Assembly (NCBI GenBank): GCA_958510825.1
Contig: OY294048.1
Span: forward strand, 17,625,589 to 17,689,588
Source: Brachypterus glaber
Taxonomy: Eukaryota; Arthropoda; Insecta; Coleoptera; Kateretidae
Reading direction: 5' to 3'
DNA: 64,000 nt
In this document: one piece after another, positions 11,601 to 25,800 of the stretch
Position numbering within the stretch: the first letter of the stretch is position 1
How the letters are laid out: every line of letters begins with the position of its first letter
Notes under the pieces: generated by a model
The model's database searches: none
What the model was told of the DNA's origin: nothing
What the model saw: only the letters and a program-made list of their open reading frames with translations
Program-made: the position numbers and the translations under genes

Positions 11601-14600
11601 TTTTAATTGAGACAAATAAAATATTATATCAATTCCTAAAATTGCTTGTCTAAATATAAAATGTATTTAAATAATGAAATTCATTAATATAATGAAGATA
11701 CACATAAAGGCAAGGAATTTTAAGCATCAATAGTGTTTATCAGTGCAAATTTTTTTTCAGTGTACGACTGCATTTATTTTATAATGTTATAAGTCCATTT
11801 ATTTTAAATTATATTAGGTTATGTAACTTTTTCACTTACAACGGGGCCCCTCCTATAAACATTGATCCCTCAAAAGGACCAAATTCTTCCTCTGGTTTTA
11901 AATCGTCCATCTGATAGTCTTCGTTGATCATAAACCGTACATGATATTTATTGTAGTCTATCCAGAGCTTGTGCCATTCGCCACCATTAAGTCTTCTACC
12001 AGATATTATCACCAACTCTTTAGAAACGCCAGTGTTCAAAGTAAAATTAAATGTTAATTGGAAATCTGTGAAAATATTCAGAAAATACGTGTTTTTTTAC
12101 CTGTGTAGACTATGTTTGCTGCAAAAACATTTCGCCCTGTAAATTGCAAAACATCTTATCTCAAAAAAATCAGTTTTCGGTTCCTTACGCTAATTGTCTC
12201 TGTACATGATGATTGATAACATATACAAACTCCAAGTAACTACTCCAATTAGTTCATAAGTTACTTTATATTCGAGTAATAAATTGGAGTTTGATACCAT
12301 TCATGATGTACAGACTTGATTAGTACAAGGAACCGAAAATAATTTTTTTAATGTTTCGAAATTTACAGGGCGATATTTTGTATGCCAGGTGAACCATCTA
12401 TTACTATCCTGTTAAAAAGGACGAGTAAAAAACAACAAATATTGGGCTAACCGGACTTAAAATGACAAAATTACCAGTAATTTTTAACAGGGTAAATACA
12501 TAAAAATTTATACCAGTGATCATTGGCTTAATAAGCTACTAAATGTCGAAATACAAGTTTCTAACTACCTTTTTTGAGTTATGAAGCTATTGGTAATACA
12601 TTTTAATTATAGTAATTATATACCAAGGTAGAGAACACATTTTTTATAGCCGAGCGTATTAAATCCCGAGCTGCATAGCAGCAAGGGATTTAAGAGTGCG
12701 AGGCTATAATAGTCTTCTCAACCGTGGTTTCTATATTATTTTTTTGACTACTATAGCATTTATTCTTATTACTTAACATTTTTATATAAATAATAAACTG
12801 AAATGTTTGCTGGATCTTAATTAACCGCGCAAAGACAAGTAGCCTTTGAAATCGCCATTTTTGAAAACAAATTATTAAATTGATCTATTCACTGAAAGTT
12901 GTCAGTTCTAGTGGCATTTTGAAATTTCGAAAATGTGTGAAAACATCGGTATAGTATATTCTTTAACTAGTATGGAATAGACAATATTCCGCGCGAACGG
13001 AAACTTTGTCATACGAGCCGGTAGGCGAGTATGTCGGTCCCGCGAGCGCGGAATGACTATTCCATACATGTTGTAGACTATACTTTTTCTTCGACTGCAA
13101 ATATGAAACACTGTATGGCTTTAAACTGCGGACAAGGTTAAAAACAATGCTTTTTGTGAGTCGACAATGCAAATACAACAAAACACATATTTTTAAATAA
13201 AGCAATTAATGTTATTTAATAATTTTATGAAAGATTTTTATTTAATTTTAGCACTTATTTACAAATTATAATGCAAAAATTGAAGGTTATGTCAGATTGT
13301 TTTGACAGATATCAGGTTTAAATATTTAACAATAGATGGAGCAGTTTTATTTTTTTGAACTAAATTGATAAAAAACTGGTCAAATATTAAGAAAAACCAA
13401 TAAAGTTTATGTAATTTTAACACAAAACTTTAAATTGCATTAAATTATTCAATATTTCATGGTAAAATATATATATATTTTTGCTAATTTTGCTACAGTT
13501 TTCTTTACTTTTATAAACAAGAGATGGCACTACATGTGCTCATTCTAACACTTGATATGGAATATTCATACCGTATCTAGAGCTAGAATGGATTCATTCT
13601 GTGTTTGAAAAGTGTGTGTATTTGCTTACATTCTAAAGCAGTCGTAGAAAAAGTTGTTTATTTACTGAATAATATATTCTGTTATAATTAATTCATTTAT
13701 AATATTTGCCATGCTCATTTTTTATCCAATGGCAAAATATGCATTTTGTCCATTAAAAAATTATAAGCAATGAAATGTCTTTGCAGTCCAAGGAAAATCA
13801 AGTGGCAGATATCAATTGTTTATAAAATTTACTCCTACTAGTAGAGAAAAAATTATTATTGCTATAGGTGAAGAAAATTGATTTCACAGTCTGAAAACAT
13901 GATAAATAATGGTATGTTCTAAAGCTAGTAGTGGAAAAACATATTTTTATCATTATATAAAATTTTCCATTTAAACTCGAAATTGTTTATACACTTTCGA
14001 TTTTACGAAAAACCATGTTTTCATTTTTTCGCCAAAACAGGGTTTTGTTTTTATTTAGTGAATCATTCCGAGATAGACAATAAATTTTATAGCTTTTATT
14101 TTGAAATAGTCAAAAACATTTGCTTTCCTAAAAAAAAATCAAAATTAGCTACCCGTAGTTTAGTTTTTAAAATGAATAAAACGAGGGATAAGCAATTTTT
14201 ATTCAAAAAAATTAAGTAAGATTCGGTTTAGTCGCTGTTAAACTTTAGTAAAAGATAGCTTAGGTTTAATAGCTTTTTAATGTTCAATCATGATTGGTGG
14301 GTTTTAAAAAAAATCCTTAATTGTGATTAGTATGATTTATTTTGTTTAATTTTTGTTATATACCAAATATAGAGCCCATGTTGTATTTTTTTTTCTTGTC
14401 TTAAAATACTTACCGCTTGTTAAGGCTACCATGAAACTTGGATAGTTTGGTCGAATTGGAGGCTGGTACAATAAAATTGCCTTTTTGCCAGTCGTCCTAA
14501 ATGAAAACGCTAAATCTCCTTTTCTCCATCCTGGGACTTCGATGTACGATTGACTTGTCGTAAAAGTTACCACATAACGCTGTGTATCTTAAAATATTAA

Positions 14601-17600
14601 AAAAAAAATAAATAGATTTCTAGAACAATAATTAAAATTATTATTATTATAATTATATTTATTGTTATTATAATTAGCCCAACATAGATCCACAAAAAGA
14701 AAGAGTTTCAGTGACCATATGATATATCGTTTCCTAAAGATTTTTGGACTCTGAATGAGTATCTGATCGTAGTAGGTATATGATTTATAGAAATTTTTGA
14801 TCGCTGAATCTGAATCTTGTAGCTAAATTAGGCTATCTGGTCTGGTTTTCAAGTGCAATTACATAAACGAAAAATATCAATTTTTGGCGTTTTTGAGATT
14901 ATTTTTCTCGAAAGCCTGACGTTATGAAGAAATACTAAGCTCAGACTCAGGGACTCTCTCACATTTATTAGAAGCGATATGTCCCATGCTGTGATTTACA
15001 TCTTTATTACAACAACCAACAACCAACCTTATTACTAAATCTGTTGTTAGTTATAATTATACTTTATCGGTATAGAGATCTTTAGATGGGTAAACAGTGT
15101 TAGGCTACATACAATTTATAGAGCCAATTTATACCAGCCAACAATTAAGCCAAAATATTTTTTAGTAGCTTTTAGTTTTGGAAAACAGATGTTTTAACAA
15201 TGATTTTAAGTGGTATTTTAAGTAAAATAATAAAGATACTTACTTGTTTCTACACATTCCAAGGGCCCCAGAGTTATTCTTCCCAGCGCATCTTCTGGTA
15301 AATCAGATTGTTGCAAAAACACCATTTCCGTGATTCCCAAACTGTTTCCGGTGGTGTAATATCCGTCATCAGTGTTCCATTTATCATCGTCCATGTTATC
15401 ACAGTTACACCATTCTGATGGATTTTCACATTGTTTTCCTATTGAACATGGACAAGTTCCTCTAAAATTATAACAGAACTAAGTTACATACTAAATAATT
15501 TTATAATAAGGGAACTATGTTTTTTTATGTGTGCATGTTGCACATTTGTTAATAATCAACACAAGTATTGACAAGAAAATAAAATAAGTTGTCCAAGTTT
15601 ACGGACCACTTACTTAAGTACATTTAAAGTTGGTAATTGTAATTTGCAATAACAAAAAGCAATATTTGTGCAAGAGAAACATTTCCTTAGAAGTAGTAAT
15701 TAAACACATGGACCTTCTTGAAATAACACTTTGTTATAGTATATATATATATATAGCATTAAAAAACTGTTAAATTTTATTATTTATACAAAATATTTAA
15801 AAAATTAAGTTTGGAGAAGAATCTAACTCTACTTTTTTCCGAACACTAGTCCCCTTACGTTGCTAAGTAATAGCTTAAAATTACCTCTTTACGTCTCCAA
15901 TAGAATCGACTGTTTGGTTTGCAGAGCTGAGAAACCAGGTTGCAGAATGCAACTCTAGAGGTGCTTTCAGACAATCGTACTTAATATACTGACTACAATT
16001 TAACGAATGCGAAACTAATTCCTGCAACATTTCGGCATTGAACTCGCGATATTTGATGCTGAAGCTGAAATCACTTTCTGAGGGAGATCTTACGTCGATT
16101 TGGCTAGGCAGATTATGTTCGACAATGGTTTTTGTTGAGTCCTCCAAACTTTGAAACTCACATCTTACATGAGCTGGTGGAAATCGACCATTGCCATCTA
16201 TATCGATTAGATAAACATCTGGTTTTGTATATCCTGGAATAAATAAGCAATAAAGACCTATATTCTTGACGTACGCCTTTAGCTATGATAGCTAATATGT
16301 GATTGGCTGTATCATTGCAACTGCGTATGCGAAATATTTTGCGAATAGTGCTGAAGGTATAATACACCACAACTAAGGACAGATACAGAAAGGGGGGAGG
16401 GTGGATTTGCCATTTGATAATTTGTGAGGAGAAAGCTTTTTTATAAAGTTTTTTTGCCAGATTACTGTATTATAAATTATAGTTTATAATGTATAGCTCA
16501 GTTCTGCCTTCCTATATAAGGAACGATGAAAATTGCTGGATAGTACATTTCAATTTAAAAAAAAAAGTTTTATTAGATAATTTTTTTCTTGTTCTCACGG
16601 GTTTTTTAGTACTCTGTTTGATTCCAAGTCTCTAGCTTTAAATTTGTTATTGTTACTATTTTTTAAAAGTATTTTTGTTAAAAACTCACCTAATAATGCT
16701 AATTCCTCACAAGTTTTCCTATACTTCGCAAAATGGCAATTTTTTCCAATATACCCAGTATTAGCGCAATCACAAGTAAGTCTGTCTTCTTTCACCGAAC
16801 ATTTCCCCCCATGTTCACAAGTATTTGGCCTCAGACAAGCATCTACAAACTTACAGTCGTCCAGTGTAACTTCACCCACTATTCGCTCCGACTGTAAAAC
16901 ACTCCGAGGTTCCACATTGTTCCCATTTATTTGGATATCCTTCATACACCCGACTAATCCAGAATTTGACCTGGAACCAGCCGCCACTTTAATTTTATCA
17001 CCAAGCGCAAACTTTATATCACCGAGTTTTTCAGTCTTTTCGCGGTTATCCACATTTAAACAAATATCACCATCTTTATAAATCAGGTTTAGAAAATGCC
17101 ATACACCCGGTGTTTTTTTAACACTTAAAAGATGGGTTTGGTTTTTAATGTTGTCTGTTAATTCAAATCTGATTTCATCATTAACAACCCTTATTTCCCA
17201 ATAAAGTCCTGTTTGGGTCTCACTAGAAGCTACAACACTTAAGTTACTGCTAGCTTTGTAAAAAAATGACAGGGATAAATAATCTGTAAAGTTATTGGGC
17301 CACCAGATATGAGAGGAAGAAAAAGGAAAAGTTATTGGTATTTCTTTAACATCCGCTTCATAAAACTCTGGTCTCAATATACCAATATAATGTACTTTCG
17401 GATTGTTTTTCTGTAACTCGTAAATAATTGATATATCGTTATAAAAAACGTACTTCAAAGAACCAGCAAAATTATTTTTTGACCATAGCCCTATCTTTTT
17501 CCTTAACTCTGGTCCACCACCAATGTAAATTTCTGGATCGATGTATAATAACGGCGAACCAGAAATATTAACAGTAACTTTTTCCTCATTTAAAATTAAA

Positions 17601-20600
17601 TGTATCTTTTCATATTCATGAAAAATTGTTAAGTTGTTCCATTCGTAAAGCTTGAAATCACTATTTTGCCCAAGAATAGTGGTGATTGATTCTTCACCAA
17701 AACAAACGTCAATATATATGGAATAGTTGTATATTGAACCTGTAATGTAGTGATCGATGCCGTGTTCACCTCCGGCTGCGTAGAATAGGGCAGAATCATC
17801 AAATCGTGTTTTGAACACCATGGAAAAACGAGTAGTGGAAGAATGTACCCTGTCTTTCCAGTCGTAGACGCGATAGGAAACATATGAAGACCCTCTTAAC
17901 GTTAGGATTGTTGCAGCTGAAAAATATATGACTGTGAAAACCAACATTTTTATCAAAAACTCAATAAAAATATATTTTAACATTTTAACAAATTAAATAG
18001 GCCCACAAAAATTCAAAAATGTCAGTTAGTCTTATCCGACGCTGAAAACGAATTTAACAATAAAAAATCTCGCCGAACCCATTTATTTTTTCAAAAAACT
18101 GCAAAAAGAATTTTGGCTTTTACAGTTAGCTCCAGATCTTCAAAGTTCTCTAGCACCTAAACTGTTAAATTTTGGGAGTTGAACCCGAACACACTTAAAT
18201 TTTAAACAGAAAGTCAAGAATTATAATAAATCCAAATTTTAGCAAAATCTTACCGAAACCAATTTTCTATAAGACCTGTGCACCCCAATTCTCGAGATTT
18301 TGAAAGTCATAAACTATTGATTTTTGTGAGTGGTGCCCACGAACTTTTTTGGGCCAAATATTGAAAACTAAATAGTATATTACGCACCGAGTACACGAAC
18401 CTAAATTATTAAAAGCCAGAACTGGAGTTATATCGCGAGCCTATAAAAATTACTTTTTCCTACGACTAGTTAGTTGTTAGTGCTTATTTTTTACCCGTTG
18501 CTATGACAACACTTCGGGTGCATTTTTTTACGCGGCTCTGCCTTGTAAAAAAAATAAAACTCTTGGACACTGAAAACTAGGTTCTCGTAGTCAGTGCCTA
18601 AGGGAACGTTCAAGTATTACGTAACGCAGATTGTACCAAAATTCATACACTTCATACCCCGATTCCCGCATTATTAAAGGCTGTAGAGATTTTATATTTT
18701 GGCTATCGCCCCTAACACACCCAATATTTGGGGGGTAGCCAAGACATGAAATCTCTACAACCTTTAATAACGCGAGAAATGGGTTATAAAGTGTATGAAT
18801 TTTGGTACAATTTGCGTTACAGTGGATTAGGCTAAATGTGACACCCAGGGTAATTGTGACATGTCCTGTTATAATTCTTCTAAACAAGTTTAAATCAAAT
18901 CTAAATTTTACGCGAAATATTTAATACTGTCAAAAACCTAATTATAACAGGACATGTCACAATTACCCTGGGTGTCACATTTAGCCTAACCCAGTGTACG
19001 TAACACTTGAACGTTCCCCATAGGGAATAATATACTATTTCTAAATTTTTAACATTACTTACTATATATATCGCAATATTCCCCTTCATATTTAGTTCCA
19101 AAACAATCGCAAGTTAAAGCATTATAATGACTGATGCATCTGGATCCTTGAAAGCACAAATTTTCAACTGTCTTACATCTGTCTATACAGCCTTCTTGGA
19201 CATTTTCGTGTTTAGTGGCAATCAGTGGCGTTATCGGTAAAAGATCGGATGCTGATTTACCGGTACTTAAAATTATGTCTTTTATGCAACCAACAAATGA
19301 TTCTATTATGTATTTGACACCGTGGAGTCGTTCTTCTGAACTTAAACCTGAAAAATTGTAATATAAAATAAATAGCTGATCAAATGTACATAAAAATATA
19401 AGATTTGGGTAGTACACACATAGAAAAATTTCCAGTATGAAGTATTTGTGATAATTGAGTATCACAAGTAACTTAATACTGTTAAATACTTATTGCAAGT
19501 ATAGAAATTAAGTATTACATATAAATATATTTAAATTATTAGAAAAAAATCAATAGTTTATCGTTTTAAGATCAATTAGTACTTGTTTCCATGTAATTAG
19601 TATTAGTACTATTTTCATTATTACTGGAGGAGGTTATCAATTTGACGTGTGACTTTTTTTTAATGTTTGATCCCGCATAACTTTGGAACGAATGAACGGA
19701 ATCCGGGTAAGCCAGATAATTAAGATAAATCTAATATTATCGGATAACTCGGATAAGCCGGATAAATTGATTAAAGGGTCACTTAAATATTACGGCAGGC
19801 TAAAAATCTTTTAAATTCCTCTAAACTTGATTCTGTGGGTATGTAATATTAAAATACCCAGAGAAAATGATAAAATTTGTAGGCACTATTTGATTATTAC
19901 CTATTAGGTAATACCAAACGCTTAAACTTTAACAAAGATTTTCTTCAGTATTTAGTTAAAAATTAGGTTGGTTGGGCTCTTGGGCGCTGAAATAAAAATA
20001 TTACTAAATTCATTTTTTTAGAAATTTATCTTAGTGTTGTGGCTTCAGCAGCTTGCCGAGATGGAAGGACAACTATAATTTAGCTTAGATGACGTTACAA
20101 ATCTACAAGTTCTGTGTCTCTAAGAAGTAAAAAAAAATAATTCGGTGCCAATTTCACAGCAAACAATTTAACAAAAAAAAATAATTTTTAGTATTTAATT
20201 TAGGGAATGGTAAAATTGGCACCAATTTATTTTTTATTTTTTACTTAGTAGAGACTTCGAAGTCGATACATTTTCTTTTTGGTAAAAGTTTTTATTTTTA
20301 ATATTTTGAATACTCTTTAATAAAAAAAAATAATACTCAAACGAAGCACTTTAACGTGATTTAAGTTTTAACTTATTCTAAAAAGCATTAACTCCATTTG
20401 TTAATAGCAGCGTTTTCAAAATATTACATCATAATTAGCGTGAAAACGTTGCTATGTGACAAATGGAGTTACTGCTTTATAGTTAAGGACGGCAGTATTG
20501 GCCTAAGGGCCATTATATTCACCTATAAGTAGTCAACGTTACCCACTGGATAAAAACCTTATGCTGCATTGTCATTAGTGGTTGATATGCGACCGAGGTA

Positions 20601-22786
20601 CAGTGGTCGAAAAAAAGTGACAAAAGTCTGCTTATTTTTGCACCACTGATTATGAAAAAAAATGTGAAAAAATAAAAAAAAGCGACATTAGGGTGGTTTG
20701 TATAAAGGCTTCTTTTGATAATATTAATACCCACCAATATTCAAAAAATTAAAATTCATTATGGCGGACTAAATATTGTCGATTTAATTTTAAAATTTTT
20801 CCAAAATTAACGAAAATAAGGCACAAAACAAACAAAAATTGAGAGATTTAACCCAATCTGTTATGGGTTATTTTCCTTATATATACTACTAAATACTGTA
20901 AAAATTTCATGATTTTCTACTGGCCTGTTTTTTTTTATTTAATTTTAAAAAAATATGAGTTTTGTAAATCTGTAGTTATTTTAGGGTAATTTTGTTTAAT
21001 ATATGAATAGAATAGAAAAATAACTTATATTTTTTCAATTTTTTAATAATTTCTTTTTTAAAATAAAATTAAAAAAAAACGGGCCAGTAGAAAATTATTA
21101 AATTTTTACAGTAATTAAAAGTATGTATAAAGAAAATAATCCATAACAGATTTGGTTGAGTCTCTCAATTTTTCTTTGTTTTCGTTAATTTTAAAAATTA
21201 ATTGGCCATATTATTCCGCCATTTTGAATTTTAAAGTTTTGGGTATTGGTCCGTATTAATATTACCAAAAAAGCCTTTATGCCAAATTTCAGCTAAATCG
21301 GACTTTTTGCAAAAAAAAATTCAATTTTTTTCTTAATCAGCGGTCCAAAAAATGGGCATATGCAAAAAGAAAACTTTCGTCACATTTTTTTCTGGGACCA
21401 CTGTGCGAGGTACTCTACCAAACAGATAACTTTATAAAGGTAAGTATAATGACCCTGAGTAAGATACGTATTCCACTTCACTCAAGCACCTTTGATTTAA
21501 GTACTTAACATGCTTGCGTATATAAATAATTTTTAGGCCTCTTGATCTACATATTACGTACTTGATTTTAGTAATCATTTCTCTAAGTGCGATAAGTCTA
21601 AGAAAATTAAGGAGAACAATTTTAACGATAATAATAATTTTAATGATGAAAGTTATTATTACAATGATGCTTGTAGTAATCATTGTAGGTATTCCTAATA
21701 TTACGTTACCTCCAACAAGTATTACTGAGGTTACATTTGCAGAAACTCCATAATTATTATCCTTGTCAAGGCCTTTTAGATCTGTTTCTTCCTTCAAATC
21801 GTCCACTGTTGCCATTAATCGAGCTCCATGAACGTCTATTCTTACCTAAAATTGTACATGTCAATTAGTGATTATATTAGGGCAGCGTTGCGTAATTTAA
21901 ATGTCTAAATTTTAAACAAAGTAAAATATAAAGCAGATAGTAAAAGTGTCAATTAAATCTAGGGCCACTTCATCTGTTCTTACTTTGTTCTTGGTCTAAT
22001 TTTGCTCTGGTTTGGTTTTTGCATTTTCGAAAGAGCAAATGCAAAAACAGACTACCAAGTATCAAAGAATAAACCAGTTTCAGGTGGAGTGTCCCTATTT
22101 AAACAAGTAAACGAATCAATTAATAAACAAACAAACAGATAAACAAAAACGTAATCAGTTAGACAAAAATTCTAACTATGAAATATATGTATTCTCTTCT
22201 AGAAGGTAATTATGGGAGCAGAGAGTTATATGCTTTTATAATTCCCAAGCAAGACTTATCCCCCTAATTTCAAAATAAACCTATGACAATTTTTTTAGTG
22301 TAGTTTAAAATTGCGTATCTAAGTGTGCCCTGTGACTTACCGTGACTGAATGCCATTTGTCCTTATTGAGTCCTCGACCAACCGTCAAAGCAGTGGAATA
22401 TTTTCCATAGACATGCACCACCTTCAGTTGTCCTTGCTGGACAATAACGTATAAAGCGTACGGCAATAAAGATACTCCTGCTGGTACTTTGACATTATGA
22501 TACACCAGTAGTCCGTGTGGAAGTCTAGTTCGAAATTGGAAAGATATTTGCCTACACAATCTAAAAAATTAAGCTTATATAACTAACTTTTTTCGTTCTC
22601 CATATGAGCTCAGAAAAAGGCAGCAAAACTCAGGTTAAGCGATTACGTCGTATCAAAACAATAAGGTTTCGACTAACATATTTTTAGGTTTTTACTTTTT
22701 TGCATTTTTGAATAGAGCTTTTTACTACCTTTTTGCGTGTACCATGTACCATGTTCTATCTGCATTTTTTGAGACTTTTTTAGTGC

Positions 22787-22828
<42 letters not shown>

Positions 22829-25800
22829 GTTTATTCATCCAAAGATCTTACAAGATATAGGATAAGTTAGTAATGTATACTTAATATAAATATTATAATT
22901 TACAAATATAGATGTACTTATTAAAATTAAATTCTTCAAAATCTTTAACTGTATAAAAGGCTTCAGATGTTAATATAAATTTTATTTTATTTAAAAACCT
23001 ACGGTTTGGCAAATTTCTAATTATGGGGGGTAATTTATTATAAAGTGTAGCACCATTATAGAAGGGGCTATTTTCATATAAAGTAAGGTAGTGTCTGGGA
23101 TATTCAATATTAAGGCCATATCTAGTATTATAGTTGTGGTTTTCATTTAAAGGGTTAAATTTATTTAAATTAAGCTTAACATATTTTAAAGTTTCAAAAA
23201 TATAAATGCAAGGGAAAGTTAGAATTTTTTCACTTTTAAATGTATCACTGCATGTATGTCTAAAAGATAAGTTATACATACAGCGAATAGCCCTTTTTTG
23301 AAGGGTAAAAATTCTGTCAGCTGCGGGACTGTTACCCCAAAGTATTATACCGTAACGAATTATTGAAATGAAATTCGAATAATAGAACATTTTAACTACA
23401 CTCTTGTCGGCCAGTTTTTGTAACCTTTTAAAAGCAAAACAATAGCTTGCGCATTTTTTACTAACAAATTCTACATGATTTTTCCAAGTAAGTGAAATAT
23501 CAAAGTTGATACCTAGAAGTTTGGTGGTAGTAACTTGTTCTATGGATTTGCCGTTGAGTTTTATTAGGGGGCTACTTATATAACTACAACTACGAGGATA
23601 AAATTCCATAAATACCGTTTTTTCTTGGTTTAATGCAAGTTTATTGTATGATAAATACTGGGCAACTCTATTCAGATTATCATTCAATTGCGACGCAGCA
23701 ATGGTTTTATTTTTATTTGCTGAGATAATCGTTGTGTCGTCAGCAAAAGAACAATAATACAAATAGAGATAATATTTGATGTCATCAGAATATATTAAGA
23801 AAATTACGGGGCCCATTATACTACCCTGAGCTACGCCTATGTCGATTTCCATTTCGTCTGAGAGTTCTTCAAGAAATTGTACAATTTGTTTACGGTGCCT
23901 AAGAAAGGAAATAATAAGTTTTTTACAAACTCCGCGAATGCCATAATGCAACGAGGTTCTAATAAAGTTTAATTTGAATTTCTTACTTAAAAATCAGGTA
24001 CTCCGTTAATGAAAATTAACTCAAGTCACATCGATGTCACTAATGCATAAATAGTTTTTCCTGTCATTTTTACCAAAATTATGGAGGTTGATGAGGAATA
24101 CTTTTGCGAAACAACTATTAATTATCAATTTTAATAATGATTAATAATACTTTATGCAAAATATTGCATTTATGTACAAATTATTAAAAAAAAAAAACAG
24201 CAAAAAAAACATGTGAATTTAATTCAAAACGGTTAGAACACTGTGGTATTACTTTTCATAGATTTTTGGGTTATCATAGTTCCAACTGATTATTTAATTT
24301 AGCTTATATTTAAAATATCAACAAAATGTGTGTCATAGGTACTAATTTATCCTAATATAAGCCCATTATAGCATAACGTACCACTCAAGAAATTTAAGGT
24401 AAGTTTCATGATTTTAAAGTTTTGATTGATAACTCAAATCTATAATTTATACAGTTGAAACCTTGTTGTTCTCATATGACGATTAGGGTGTTCAACTATC
24501 AACGTCAACTGACAAGTTTTAACTGTTTGCCGAGTTTCGCTAGCAGCTTAATTAACCGATTGATTCTACCGCTGAGAAACTGTGATTGATACAAAATAAA
24601 AAGTTCGTCGTGTTATAATTTTTTTGTTTTTTTTTTGTATTTTTTTTTTTTTTCATAGATAAAAAACCGTATAGAGTTCACACAGCCAAACCCAGCCTAA
24701 GTTTTGCTTACTTTCGCTGAGCGAACCTAATAACTCTACAACAAAATATATGATCATATCTTTGTATTAAAATTGTATGTCGTTCAAACCTGTATTTTCA
24801 GACATAAGCTTATATTTTATTAATAAATAGCTAAATAGATCTATATCTATCGGTCCATCTGTCTGTTTGTTTGTATATAAACCTTACAACTTTTTAATGG
24901 AATGCCCGATTTAAAAAATTCTTTCTCCAAACCATTTGGAACCTTTATAGTTTGCGACATGTAAAATATAGTTAACATTGCAATATTGGGATAGGGTAAG
25001 GTGGCAAATAAACTAATATTTTTGGCGTTATTATTCGTCATAGGGAAAAAAATATTGCTGAGTGGCCACCCGCCTGGATCCAGAAAAGGATTATCCGCTT
25101 TAACTTGTGTTTTATATATAATTGGGCCCTGTTATGCAAAAGGAACCAACCCACAAATTTAAAAAAAAAACGAGATAATGTCGTATACTGATGTAGAAAT
25201 GTCCATACTACATTCTACAATAATAATACTGCATTATGATTCAACTATTTTATAGTTAAGTTAAAGTTTGGAAAAAATCAACCAACCCTCAAATTAAAAA
25301 TAAAACACGATAATATGGTATACTGATCTAGAAAAGTCCATACTACATTCTACAATAATAATTCTGTTTTATAATTCAACTATAATAGCTGAATAATTGT
25401 ATAGTTGTGTTATAGTTTTGAAAAAATTTATCGAAAATAACATATTTAAGAAAATTATTAAAAGCCGTTTTACTTTTACTTTTAATTCACATATTGTGGG
25501 TGGGTGGCTTCTTGCATATTAGAGAAAATTATCATTTTAATAAGGAATTTTGGGCTTAATGACAAAAATATATTTTTGCTAAAAAAATATGTAAAATGTT
25601 AATCCGGCGTCTGACAGGTGGTTTAGTTTTACAAGTAACGACAGGTGGGGTATAATAAACCCCAACAATAAATGGGACCGTTTTTGCTTTATTTAATAAA
25701 TTTTATATAAAATGTAGTAAAATATTTGAGTTATACAATATATTAACCTAAAAATAATTTTAAAAATCTTAAATACATATATGTTTATTTTTAATCGGTT

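Noticed and set aside
17917..17983. Start codon of a separate gene at 17983
   Set aside because: The hydrophobic N-terminus MLKYIFIEFLIKMLVFTVIY lies in intron sequence; the TTTTTCAG acceptor at 17917 joins exon 6 in phase to exon 5.
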